Below, piece after piece: positions 9,033 through 16,887 of a DNA stretch of 64,000 bases (position 1 is the first letter of the stretch; each line of letters opens with the position of its first letter). Made by a program: the position numbers and the translations under genes. The notes beneath the pieces were generated by a model, which saw only the letters and a list, made by a program, of their open reading frames with translations, was not told the origin of the DNA and made no database searches. This DNA comes from a bacterium (lineage in GTDB: Bacteria; Bacteroidota; Ignavibacteria; Ignavibacteriales; Ignavibacteriaceae), in contig JADJWC010000002.1 in the NCBI GenBank assembly GCA_016716565.1, forward strand, positions 930,001-994,000, read 5' to 3'.

Positions 9033-10550
9033 TCAGTGGACAGCGATCTTTTTTATAAGAGAGACAAGCTCGCCTTTTGCAAATGGTTTGACCAGGAATT
9101 CATCTGCGCCGGCTTTTCGAAATTGCTGAATTTTTTCCTGCAGAAATTCACTTGATAATATTACGATTGGAACTTTTGTGCTTTTATCTTTTCTGACATT
9201 GCGAACAATCTCAAGTCCCCTGTTCCAGTAATTAATCGCTACATCAAAAATTATAGCACTGAATATTTGTTCTTTCATCAATCCCGAATTAAAATCCTGG
9301 GAGGATAAAAGTTTCACTTCGAAGTTATCTTTTAGGAATGCTTTTATTAGTGGATAAGAATCACCACTATCGTCTAGCATCAAAATTTTGGATACGCCAT
9401 TACTTCTCTCTGAAGGCAATTTGCTTTTTTCTTTTCTCGATACTTTGGCAAGTGGTAATGTAAAAGTAAAAGTGCTGCCTACACCCTTGATACTGTCGAC
9501 TATAAGTGAGCCGCCCATTTTTTCAATATATCTTTTTGAAATTGCCAATCCAAGGCCATTACCTTCAAAGTTTCTGCCTATATCAAGCTCTTCCTGACTA
9601 AAAGGTCTATATAAGTGGTCAAGATACTCTGTAGAGATTCCCACTCCTGTATCTTTAATTTTACAAACGGCTAATTCTCTATCGGCAAATGTCTGTACTT
9701 CAACCTCTATATATCCCTGCCGCGTGAATTTAATTGCATTGTCAGTAAGATTATTTATCACAGCTTCAACAGATTGCTGATCGACCTCAACATAAATATT
9801 ATCATCAGAGATCTTTATAGTAAAATCAAGTTTCTTTTCAGCAGCTTTTATTTTAAATGGCTCCAAGCAATTTTTAATTATATGAATAAGGTTCACTGTC
9901 TCGAGATTTAATTTATAATTGCCGGCTTCAATCTGTGCAAACTCAAGCATCTGGGTTATACTTTTAAATAACCGTTCACTGCCTGTATAAAGATTGTCGA
10001 GATAAATTTTATCCTCGCTGTTAATTTTTTCTTTCAGGTTTTCCTTGATGATTGTAGAATACCCAAGTATAATATTCAACGGTGTTCTAAGTTCGTGTGA
10101 TAGAACATTTAAAAAGGTACTCTTCAACCTGTCTGCTTCTTTACTTGAATCTCTGGCCTTTCGCACTTCTTCTTCAGCTAACAGAACATCTGTCTGGTCT
10201 TCATAGAAAAATACGATATATGATTTGTCATCAAGATTGAGAGGGAAAATTGTTGTCTTTAAAATAGGAACCGCTTTGTCGGAACCGAGCAGTCTTGTAT
10301 CGACATAGTTTTGAATCTGCGCGGGCTTTTGCTGCTTACGGACATTACTGATTTTTTTGACGATTTCTCTTTTATGGAGTTCTTTGTCAGTTGCATATGA
10401 GTATCCATCCAGTTCGTTGATCGTATAGCCCCATCTCTTTGAGAATGCTTTGTTAATATAGATAACAAAACCGTTTTCATCGAATACTTCTACGGGAAAA
10501 GGTAAAGCATCGTAATACAGTTCAAAATATTTACTGCTATTCGACTGCAA
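9033..10550 (-). CDS. PAS hybrid sensor histidine kinase with receiver
   Basis: 505 residues, no membrane segment, so cytoplasmic. PAS domain at about 10-115, HisKA with phospho-acceptor His152 in LSHELRTPL, HATPase_c (DNAIKF, DTGVGIS, NGLGLAISK) and a C-terminal receiver from about 385. The receiver keeps the phosphorylatable Asp in IIFDVAI, a Ser in ILSS and Lys in FLVKPF. The start is a TTG two bases after the stop of the GAF kinase gene, so translation is probably coupled. The likely output is phosphorelay to an unlinked partner, since no DNA-binding domain is present. Confidence 0.92.
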   Translation of the reverse strand: MQSNSSKYFELYYDALPFPVEVFDENGFVIYINKAFSKRWGYTINELDGYSYATDKELHKREIVKKISNVRKQQKPAQIQNYVDTRLLGSDKAVPILKTTIFPLNLDDKSYIVFFYEDQTDVLLAEEEVRKARDSSKEADRLKSTFLNVLSHELRTPLNIILGYSTIIKENLKEKINSEDKIYLDNLYTGSERLFKSITQMLEFAQIEAGNYKLNLETVNLIHIIKNCLEPFKIKAAEKKLDFTIKISDDNIYVEVDQQSVEAVINNLTDNAIKFTRQGYIEVEVQTFADRELAVCKIKDTGVGISTEYLDHLYRPFSQEELDIGRNFEGNGLGLAISKRYIEKMGGSLIVDSIKGVGSTFTFTLPLAKVSRKEKSKLPSERSNGVSKILMLDDSGDSYPLIKAFLKDNFEVKLLSSQDFNSGLMKEQIFSAIIFDVAINYWNRGLEIVRNVRKDKSTKVPIVILSSEFLQEKIQQFRKAGADEFLVKPFAKGELVSLIKKIAVH

Positions 10551-10552
10551 GA

Positions 10553-11860
10553 TTAATTAACCGGAAGTGAAAAATGAATGAGTGCCCCTTTATCGCTGTT
10601 AAGTATTTTAATCTCTCCTCTATGCTTATCAATTATATTCTTACAAAGGAACAGACCGTAGCCTCCGTTTGATAAATTAAAAACTGTTGAAGGATTTGAT
10701 TTTATTTTTTCCGGAAAGCCGGGCCCATCGTCCTGAACTTCAACACAGTTGTGATTATCCTTTGCAAATGAACGGATTATTATAGTCGCATTTCTGTTTA
10801 CATCGACTGCATTAGTGATCAGGTGTACCAAAAGATGCTGGATTTGCTCAGGATCAAAATTGCAAAGCGGAAGTGGATTTAGTTCGGTTTTGAATGTAAC
10901 TGCATTGAACTTTTTTAATGGTGAGAGATATTTGATTACTGATTGAATGGTTCTGTTTAAATCATTGTTTTCTTTATTTAGATCTGTTACTGATGTTTCG
11001 AGCAGGACCTGTGCGTATTTCTGAATGTTGCGGATACTATCGGCAGCTACCTTCGATTTTAATTTCAACCTATCAAAAAGCAGATCATCAAGATTACTGT
11101 TGATTTCAAATTCATTTTGAGATTTTTCAATTGTTCTTAGAAGGCTTTCTGTTTCAAGAAGTGCAAGGTGAACTAAACCCTGCAATGCCTGTCCGATTTC
11201 AGCATCAATCCCGGCTTTAAGAACTCTTCTCTCAGCCTGAATAAGTTGAGCATTCGCTTCCTGCAGAGCATTATATGCGTTCACCTGTCCATCATATAGC
11301 TGAGCATTTCTTATTGCAGTAGCCGCTTGTCCGGCAAGAATTTCAAACGTCCCGGTTATTTCTCTCACTTTTATTTTGTGAAGATGTTTACTGTCGACAT
11401 AAATTACACCGATTTTTTTTCCGTCAGTAATCAGAGGAGAACAAAGAATAGTTTGTAAGTCAAGTTTGAGAATACTTCTTGAAGGATCGTACTTTGCATC
11501 ACTTTGAGCTCCTTCGATAAAAGCCGACTGTCCGTTATGAAAAACATCTTCTACTACTGTATTACTGACTTCAAATAATTGCTTTGGAAGATTTTCATCA
11601 TGATCGTTCAATCCCAACTTGTACTCAAGTTCGCCGCTCATACTTTGGAGTACAATAAATCCTCTCTCTGAATTAGTAAGCTTGATTGCATTCTTGAGCA
11701 CCAGCTGAAGTACATCTTCAAGTATAAGAGATCTGTTTATAGTATTAACTATATTCAGAATTACTTCAAGATTCCTTAACCTCTCGGAAGATTCATCCTC
11801 ATCAATTGCAGTTTTAATCCTGTCGTCGATATTTTTTTTGAAGTCTGAAAATTTCATCAA
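10553..11860 (-). CDS. GAF-domain histidine kinase with degenerate H-box
   Basis: 435 residues, soluble. A GAF domain spans about 40-195 (LTNSERGFIVLQ, ILCSPLITDGKKIGVIYVDS), followed by a helical region and a HATPase_c domain with N-box ITNAVDVN, G1 box DDGPGFP and G2 box GGYGLFLCKNII. The dimerisation segment has LVHLALLE rather than the usual HExxxP motif, so phospho-acceptor function is doubtful unless that His serves. It may be a kinase acting on the hybrid protein encoded immediately downstream, or only an ATP-binding regulator. It follows the large metallopeptidase gene by 15 nt. Confidence 0.88.
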   Translation of the reverse strand: MMKFSDFKKNIDDRIKTAIDEDESSERLRNLEVILNIVNTINRSLILEDVLQLVLKNAIKLTNSERGFIVLQSMSGELEYKLGLNDHDENLPKQLFEVSNTVVEDVFHNGQSAFIEGAQSDAKYDPSRSILKLDLQTILCSPLITDGKKIGVIYVDSKHLHKIKVREITGTFEILAGQAATAIRNAQLYDGQVNAYNALQEANAQLIQAERRVLKAGIDAEIGQALQGLVHLALLETESLLRTIEKSQNEFEINSNLDDLLFDRLKLKSKVAADSIRNIQKYAQVLLETSVTDLNKENNDLNRTIQSVIKYLSPLKKFNAVTFKTELNPLPLCNFDPEQIQHLLVHLITNAVDVNRNATIIIRSFAKDNHNCVEVQDDGPGFPEKIKSNPSTVFNLSNGGYGLFLCKNIIDKHRGEIKILNSDKGALIHFSLPVN

Positions 11861-11875
11861 AATAAAAAGAGATTA

Positions 11876-14800
11876 TTAATCTTTTAATAATTTAATTGAG
11901 AGAAACCACTCCCAATCATGATAACCATCCCAGGACCATGCTTTTGCTACACCTGCAGAAAATGTCGATTCCAGATTATACCAGTGCTTTAGTTTGATAT
12001 CCATCTGGGCTCCCAGATCAACCATATAATTCCCAAAGTTTGATTCAGTAACCAGGCCTTGAGAATACACAGAGAAATCAAAATGATTTACAAATTGCTC
12101 CAGCAATAACCATCCTGAAGTTCTTATCGGCGGAAACGCATTTTCAAGCATTAACTTGCCGAACTTACTGGTGACAAGGCTGTAAATTGGAAGCCCCGGA
12201 AACCTGAAAATTCTCCTGAACTGCTTGACTTCGTCATTGTCAACAGGTCTGTTTCCAAAACCGCCAACATAGAACAAACTTTGGACTAAATTTTCATTTT
12301 CCTTGTTATAACCACCTGCAATTTTTACGTGTAAAACGTTATGATTCCACAACCACGTAGAGAAATCACTCAATTCAATGTAAGTATTAAATCCAACTTC
12401 AGGTTGGTCAAAATTTGTACCGTATACACCAATTGTCCAGTTAAATTCGTTTCCATATTCAAAATCGGAACTTCCGATTGTTTTTCTGAGATTTTTGTAG
12501 TTCAGGTTTGTCGCAAGAACCGCAAAATCTGGCTGCGTGACTGGTATAAGGTTATCGTTTATAAATTTAACATCACGATAAAATGTTAAAGTAGTAGCTT
12601 GCTTAATCTTTGTCGGATTATCGTACTTCCAGAAGTAAGTATGCCCAAGTTTGAATTGAGTTCCGAAGGTGCCCCTTTTTCTTTCATTAAAAAGATCAAA
12701 AAAATCAGCTCCGTTGTAAAGAACATCTATGAAAAAAAGTTGTTTATAATCGTACTTGAATCTTAGATGCCAGAGAGGTTCACTTGGAGTTTCATTGAGA
12801 GGCGAAACACCTGCTTCCATATAAAAATCATGAATTAAAAGAGGATCAGAAATTCTGGTGAACAAACCAAAAACAACCTGGTTCTGAAATCCGCTCACTA
12901 CCGGAATAATTGAATGGATATGTAAATTTTCTAATCCATTAAAACTCGATTCAGCAGAAAAATCCATTGGATTAATCGTTGTTGTGTCAGAGCTTAAATT
13001 CAGGCTTTCCAAATCTGGATTAACCTCTATTACCTTTTGTCCAAAATAATTGATCGCAGGTAAGTACTTAGCAGGTTTATTTTCAAAAACTACGGGAACA
13101 AATCCATCAGTTGTATATTCAAACGCAAAAACTGAATCCGGAGAAATTTCTATCGGCTTAAATAATCCTGTGATGCAATGCGAAATCGCCTTTACTGTAT
13201 TGTCGGTAAAGTCATAACGATAAATGTTTGATACACCATTTGTATAAGCATTCCAGTACAAATTCTTTCCGTCCCTGCTCCAAGATGGATTCTCGGGAGA
13301 ACCGCTGCTGGAAATAATATCATAATTGAGTAAAGAATCTGAAATTATGCTCGAAGCATCAAAAACTATTATTGACTGCTGACCTGATGGCTTCTTCAAT
13401 GTTGCTGCTAACTTCTTACCTCTGTCTTCAATAGAAAGATTGAATATTTCTTCGCCGAGTTCGAGCGTGATTAATCTTTTTATCTCTTTGTACGGATATT
13501 TAGAATAAACCAGAGTAGCGAACCCGGATTCATGTTGTATTCCCCATAAGTCATGCGTAACCGGTGATACAGCAAGATCACCGATTCTTGCATCTTCAAA
13601 AAGTAACTTCTCGTCGCCTGTTTCCAGATGATAAGCCCAAATATCCCTGAATAGCTGATTATTGTTTGTAGTATAAAATAATAAACCATTTACTTCATCG
13701 AGTGCAATTGATGAAACCTGTATCATACTTGGTGTGGCAATGGAGCTAAGTTTGGTTGATACTCCCGACGATAGTTTTAAAGACTGTAATGAATTTAGTT
13801 CATGAGATCTGTGATACACAAAATATACCGATCCAGTTGGACTATCATAACAAGGACGTGAAACCCAGCCAAAATTTATGGGATTAAGAGTTTTTAAATT
13901 TGTCAGTTCGGCTTGCTTGAGTATTTTGATATTATCCTCTTGAAATTTTGATTCATATTTAAGAAAGTCTTTCCATTCCTGATCAAAGTCCTTCTTGAAT
14001 ATTTTATTAAATCTGCCTTCGAAGCCACTATAAGTATCTCCCGGCTTAGTTCTGAACCAATCAATCACTTTATCATTTCCATATACAAAAGATAAATAAG
14101 CTATAAACCTTCCTCCATAAATGTAATGGATGTTTTCTAACAGAATTGAATTATGGCTTAATAAAGTCTCAAGATCCAACTGAGAAGGCATTTGATTTTT
14201 TTCCAGAACCATACTTCTGAAATACATTTCATCGAAGCTGCCAAGTACACGGCCGTAACCACCACTTAACCATGTTTCGAAGTATACGGCAATTGACTCC
14301 TGATGCCATCTTGGTGAATATCTGTTATAATTTGTAAGAAGTCCATACAAAACTGAAAGAGGTTGTGTCTTTTCCGGCGGAACTTTTCCAAAAACCGATC
14401 TGCAAAACTTTTCAAATCCAATTTCAGCATCGTTGACAATTACGTGAACGAGCTCATGACTTATCAGCCATTGGATTCGCTCATTGTAAGGCACAACTTC
14501 GTACCCTGGTTCCATTGGTTCAATTTCTAGTCTGATAAAATTCTGAGGAGTGGTACTAGTTGCTGCAAATCCATAGTCACTGACATCATATGTATTGATT
14601 ATTATTTTATCCTTGGGAATGTAGTTGAATAACTCTGATAGTGGTTTAAAGGCCTTTTCTGCACTTTTTAAAACATGATTGACCAGATGTGAATGATAAT
14701 CGCGATAGATTACAATAAAATGTTCGCTTTCCTTTTCAAGCCACTGTGATTCTTCTCTTTCAAATAGATGCACAACCAATTCATTTCCTTTATCAGAATT

Positions 14801-15508
14801 AAAATACTCGTTCGCAACATTCAACTTTTTTTTCATTATTCTTATTTCAACATTCCCATCTAAATTAAACACACCGATATTTTTTACTAGCCCGACAGGC
14901 ACCAGATTCTCAAAGTTTTTTCCAAAGGTGGATGAATTTTTAATCAAAATGTTAAGACTTGTGGAATCACTCGCTTTAACAAATGGATGAACTTGAAGAT
15001 TTCCTTTAACTGATAGGTATGTTCCCTTAGTTGTATGATTAAGTGATATATCGTGTATATCGACAACTTCATTCTGTTCTTTATCAAGAACCATTACTTT
15101 ACCAGGACTGATTATTGCAAGCGATTTTGAATAATATTTATTGAAAATGTCTATTGTTTCATTCAACGGGACAAATATTAAATTATCTACAAAATGTGTA
15201 GAGGTTGGATACTGGTGAATGGTTGATTTACCGTTGGATTTCGATACAACAACTACATAGGGATTTTTACTTGTAAACCTCAGAAGAAAATCTTCCAGGT
15301 TAATTTCGATTACATTGTCTGACACAGACAACTCTTCTAATAGATTTAACCCTTCAGCAAAATGTTCTAAAGAGACATATATTATTCCTTGATGATTGTA
15401 TGATGGGATAGCATTACTAATTTCATTTTCAATTAAATTAATTCTGGATAATTCCTGCGGAATAATTAAGGTTGTTATTAAAAAAAACAGGAGAGATATT
15501 CTTAACAT
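11876..15508 (-). CDS. Large exported HExxH metallopeptidase / beta-propeller / barrel protein
   Basis: 1210 residues with a signal peptide. In order: a copper-amine-oxidase-N-like stalk segment (about 20-140), an AMIN-like beta segment (about 150-240), a gluzincin-type peptidase with HELVH at 351-355 and a likely third ligand Glu403 in RWHQESIAVYFE, a WD40/TolB-like beta-propeller (about 540-830, with PENPSWSRDGKNLYW), and a C-terminal region of alternating strands from about 880 that looks like an outer-membrane barrel. It is therefore predicted at the outer membrane with a peptidase facing the periplasm or the outside (inference). Upstream is the tandem-repeat gene with a terminator between; downstream are two histidine kinases at 15-nt and 2-nt spacing. 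Confidence 0.75.
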   Translation of the reverse strand: MLRISLLFFLITTLIIPQELSRINLIENEISNAIPSYNHQGIIYVSLEHFAEGLNLLEELSVSDNVIEINLEDFLLRFTSKNPYVVVVSKSNGKSTIHQYPTSTHFVDNLIFVPLNETIDIFNKYYSKSLAIISPGKVMVLDKEQNEVVDIHDISLNHTTKGTYLSVKGNLQVHPFVKASDSTSLNILIKNSSTFGKNFENLVPVGLVKNIGVFNLDGNVEIRIMKKKLNVANEYFNSDKGNELVVHLFEREESQWLEKESEHFIVIYRDYHSHLVNHVLKSAEKAFKPLSELFNYIPKDKIIINTYDVSDYGFAATSTTPQNFIRLEIEPMEPGYEVVPYNERIQWLISHELVHVIVNDAEIGFEKFCRSVFGKVPPEKTQPLSVLYGLLTNYNRYSPRWHQESIAVYFETWLSGGYGRVLGSFDEMYFRSMVLEKNQMPSQLDLETLLSHNSILLENIHYIYGGRFIAYLSFVYGNDKVIDWFRTKPGDTYSGFEGRFNKIFKKDFDQEWKDFLKYESKFQEDNIKILKQAELTNLKTLNPINFGWVSRPCYDSPTGSVYFVYHRSHELNSLQSLKLSSGVSTKLSSIATPSMIQVSSIALDEVNGLLFYTTNNNQLFRDIWAYHLETGDEKLLFEDARIGDLAVSPVTHDLWGIQHESGFATLVYSKYPYKEIKRLITLELGEEIFNLSIEDRGKKLAATLKKPSGQQSIIVFDASSIISDSLLNYDIISSSGSPENPSWSRDGKNLYWNAYTNGVSNIYRYDFTDNTVKAISHCITGLFKPIEISPDSVFAFEYTTDGFVPVVFENKPAKYLPAINYFGQKVIEVNPDLESLNLSSDTTTINPMDFSAESSFNGLENLHIHSIIPVVSGFQNQVVFGLFTRISDPLLIHDFYMEAGVSPLNETPSEPLWHLRFKYDYKQLFFIDVLYNGADFFDLFNERKRGTFGTQFKLGHTYFWKYDNPTKIKQATTLTFYRDVKFINDNLIPVTQPDFAVLATNLNYKNLRKTIGSSDFEYGNEFNWTIGVYGTNFDQPEVGFNTYIELSDFSTWLWNHNVLHVKIAGGYNKENENLVQSLFYVGGFGNRPVDNDEVKQFRRIFRFPGLPIYSLVTSKFGKLMLENAFPPIRTSGWLLLEQFVNHFDFSVYSQGLVTESNFGNYMVDLGAQMDIKLKHWYNLESTFSAGVAKAWSWDGYHDWEWFLSIKLLKD

Positions 15509-15634
15509 ATTACAAGTAAGCAGGTGATTCTTTTTGTGCTGCGCAAAAATGACTATTCAATTAACAAAAATTTTACACTGACGATGAATTGCAAATTGCT
15601 ATTGAAAAATAACAACTTACTGCAAATAATAAAA

Positions 15635-15660
15635 AAGCCTTCAATAAAGATTGAAGGCTT
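15635..15660 (-). terminator. Rho-independent terminator of the tandem-repeat gene
   Basis: Perfect 10-bp stem AAGCCTTCAA (15635-15644) / TTGAAGGCTT (15651-15660) with a 6-nt loop. On the minus strand it is followed by a run of six T. It lies about 30 nt past the TAG that would end the full-length repeat gene (15692), which supports that TAG as the original end. Confidence 0.88.
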
Positions 15661-15691
15661 AACAAAGTATACTTTGGAGAACTAATTCATT

Positions 15692-16173
15692 CTACCTTAC
15701 CCAGCCGTACTTGCCACCGAGTTCGTCAAGTTGTGAACCTGATCTTACCCAGCCGTACTTTCCACCGAGTTCGTCAAGTTGTGAACCTGATCTTACCCAG
15801 CCGTACTTTCCACCGAGTTCGTCAAGTTGTGAACCTGATCTTACCCAGCCGTACTTTCCACCGAGTTCGTCAAGCTGTGAACCTGATCTTACCCAGCCCA
15901 TCTTCACCGAGTTCATCAAGTTGTGAACCTGATCTTACCCAGCCATTTTTCCACCGAGTTCGTCAAGCTGTGAACCTGATCTTACCCAGCCGTACTTTCC
16001 ACCGAGTTCGTCAAGCTGTGAACCTGATCTTACCCAGCCGTACTTTCCACCGAGTTCGTCAAGTTGTGAACCTGATCTTACCCAGCCGTATTTCGCACCG
16101 AGTTCATCAAGCTGTGAACCTGATCTTACCCAGCCGTATTTCGCACCGAGTTCGTCAAGTTGTGAAGCTGATC
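15692..16173 (-). pseudogene. Out-of-frame distal part of the tandem-repeat gene
   Basis: Continuation of the array after the 47-bp unit at 16174 has thrown the reading frame by one base. Units at 15982-16173 remain open in the shifted frame but hit TAA in the 47-bp unit at 15935. Units 15697-15888 are open again in that frame, and the last Arg codon is followed directly by TAG at 15692. If every unit were 48 bp, the gene from 16599 to 15692 would be 912 nt, an exact 303-codon frame plus stop. So this is either a decayed or phase-shifted part of one gene, or an artefact of repeat assembly. Confidence 0.7.
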
Positions 16174-16412
16174 TTACCCAGCCTGCTTTCCACCGAGTTC
16201 GTCAAGCTGTGAACCTGATCTTACCCAGCCGTACTTTCCACCGAGTTCGTCAAGTTGTGAACCTGATCTTACCCAGCCGTACTTTCCACCGAGTTCATCA
16301 AGTTGTGAACCTGATCTTACCCAGCCGTACTTTCCACCGAGTTCATCAAGTTGTGAACCTGATCTTACCCAGCCGTACTTTCCACCGAGTTCGTCAAGTT
16401 GTGAGCTTGATC
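15697..16412 (-). repeat. Tandem array of fifteen 48-bp coding repeats
   Basis: Fifteen head-to-tail units; twelve are 48 bp. Plus-strand units start at 15697, 15745, 15793, 15841, 15889, 15935, 15982, 16030, 16078, 16126, 16174, 16221, 16269, 16317 and 16365. Those at 15935 and 16174 are 47 bp and that at 15889 is 46 bp. On the minus strand a unit reads SGSQLDELGGKYGWVR. Differences between units are mostly synonymous (CAA/CAG, GAC/GAT, GGA/GGC, TAC variants) or conservative (GGK to GAK, SGS to SAS), which indicates past selection on this peptide. All three indels fall in the codons for GGKYG. Confidence 0.97.
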
Positions 16413-16599
16413 TTCTATCAAGGAACTTTAACTCGGTCTGAGTAATTTCTGATGATTGAATATAGTGGTTACCGGTAACGGTAGACATATTATCCTGATT
16501 AACACGATATCTGGTCGCCTCCTGGACATTGTCAGCAACCTGAGCGAATCCGGATATGAATAGTCCCCAAATAAGGGCTATGGATAATATAGTTCGCAT
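16174..16599 (-). CDS. Exported protein with 16-residue tandem repeats (frame-truncated)
   Basis: 141 residues as given. I start at the ATG at 16599, which begins a clean signal peptide (MRTILSIALIWGLFISGFAQ); an upstream in-frame ATG at 16623 would only add eight residues before it. A polar linker of about 45 residues follows, then four full repeats SGSQLDELGGKYGWVR and part of a fifth, ending GGKQAG at a TAA created by a 1-bp shorter unit. I do not recognise the family. Every unit ends in Arg before Ser, so a trypsin-like cut would release identical 16-mers; Asp-Glu-rich and Trp-containing units could equally form a repetitive surface or adhesive domain. It lies 288 nt downstream of the sigma54 activator gene. 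Confidence 0.72.
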   Translation of the reverse strand: MRTILSIALIWGLFISGFAQVADNVQEATRYRVNQDNMSTVTGNHYIQSSEITQTELKFLDRRSSSQLDELGGKYGWVRSGSQLDELGGKYGWVRSGSQLDELGGKYGWVRSGSQLDELGGKYGWVRSGSQLDELGGKQAG

Positions 16600-16623
16600 A
16601 GTACCACTTGTTAAATATGACAC

Positions 16624-16635
16624 ACTACTAGTAGT
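16624..16635. promoter_or_regulatory. 12-bp perfect palindrome before the repeat gene
   Basis: ACTACTAGTAGT is self-complementary and lies 25-36 nt upstream of the ATG at 16599. It would be in the leader if the sigma54-like promoter is used. It might be an operator or chance; no family match is recognised. Confidence 0.3.
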
Positions 16636-16662
16636 TTGACATACACTTCACCCTGAAACTGC

Positions 16663-16686
16663 GCTTTGCAGCCCAATTTGCAAAGC
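16663..16686. promoter_or_regulatory. 8-bp inverted repeat next to the candidate promoter
   Basis: GCTTTGCA (16663-16670) and TGCAAAGC (16679-16686) are perfect inverted copies 8 nt apart, overlapping the -12 end of the proposed promoter. A protein-binding site is possible; no regulator can be assigned. Confidence 0.35.
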
Positions 16687-16700
16687 CAATGCTTGTGCCA
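16685..16700 (-). promoter_or_regulatory. Candidate sigma54 (-24/-12) promoter of the repeat gene
   Basis: On the minus strand TGGCACAAGCATTGGC: a perfect -24 element TGGCAC (16700-16695) and a -12 element TTGG at the right spacing, where the consensus is TTGC. The mismatch at the nearly invariant C weakens it. It would start transcription about 75 nt before the ATG at 16599 and lies just downstream of a gene for a sigma54-type activator. Confidence 0.4.
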
Positions 16701-16747
16701 TGCGAAAAATTGATGTTTTTTGTTTTAAGGTGAGTCAAACATGAAAA

Positions 16748-16766
16748 TCAGGTAATAATTACCTGA
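16748..16766. promoter_or_regulatory. 19-bp palindrome, possible activator site or terminator
   Basis: TCAGGTAAT-A-ATTACCTGA, a perfect 9-bp inverted repeat round one base. It lies about 50 bp upstream of the candidate -24 element, a plausible place for an enhancer-binding-protein site. On the minus strand it is followed by TTTT, so it could instead be a weak terminator for the activator gene ending at 16888. Confidence 0.45.
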
Positions 16767-16887
16767 AAAATCACTGATATACTACTTTATGTAAAAAATT
16801 ATTACGAAAAACATCAGTCAATCAAATAACAAAAATTCAAAAATGTCGGCGATCCAACCTATCGAAGAGTATACTCACTTCGTAATT

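Noticed and set aside
15697..16412. The array as a CRISPR
   Set aside because: Units are contiguous with no unique spacers, are not palindromic, and code for a conserved peptide.
15711..16445. Plus-strand open frames across the tandem array (up to 159 codons, with repeated LPSRTFHRVRQ)
   Set aside because: They exist only because the repeat is free of stops in several frames. Unit-to-unit changes are synonymous in the minus-strand frame, no signal or start context is present on the plus strand, and the terminator fits the minus strand.
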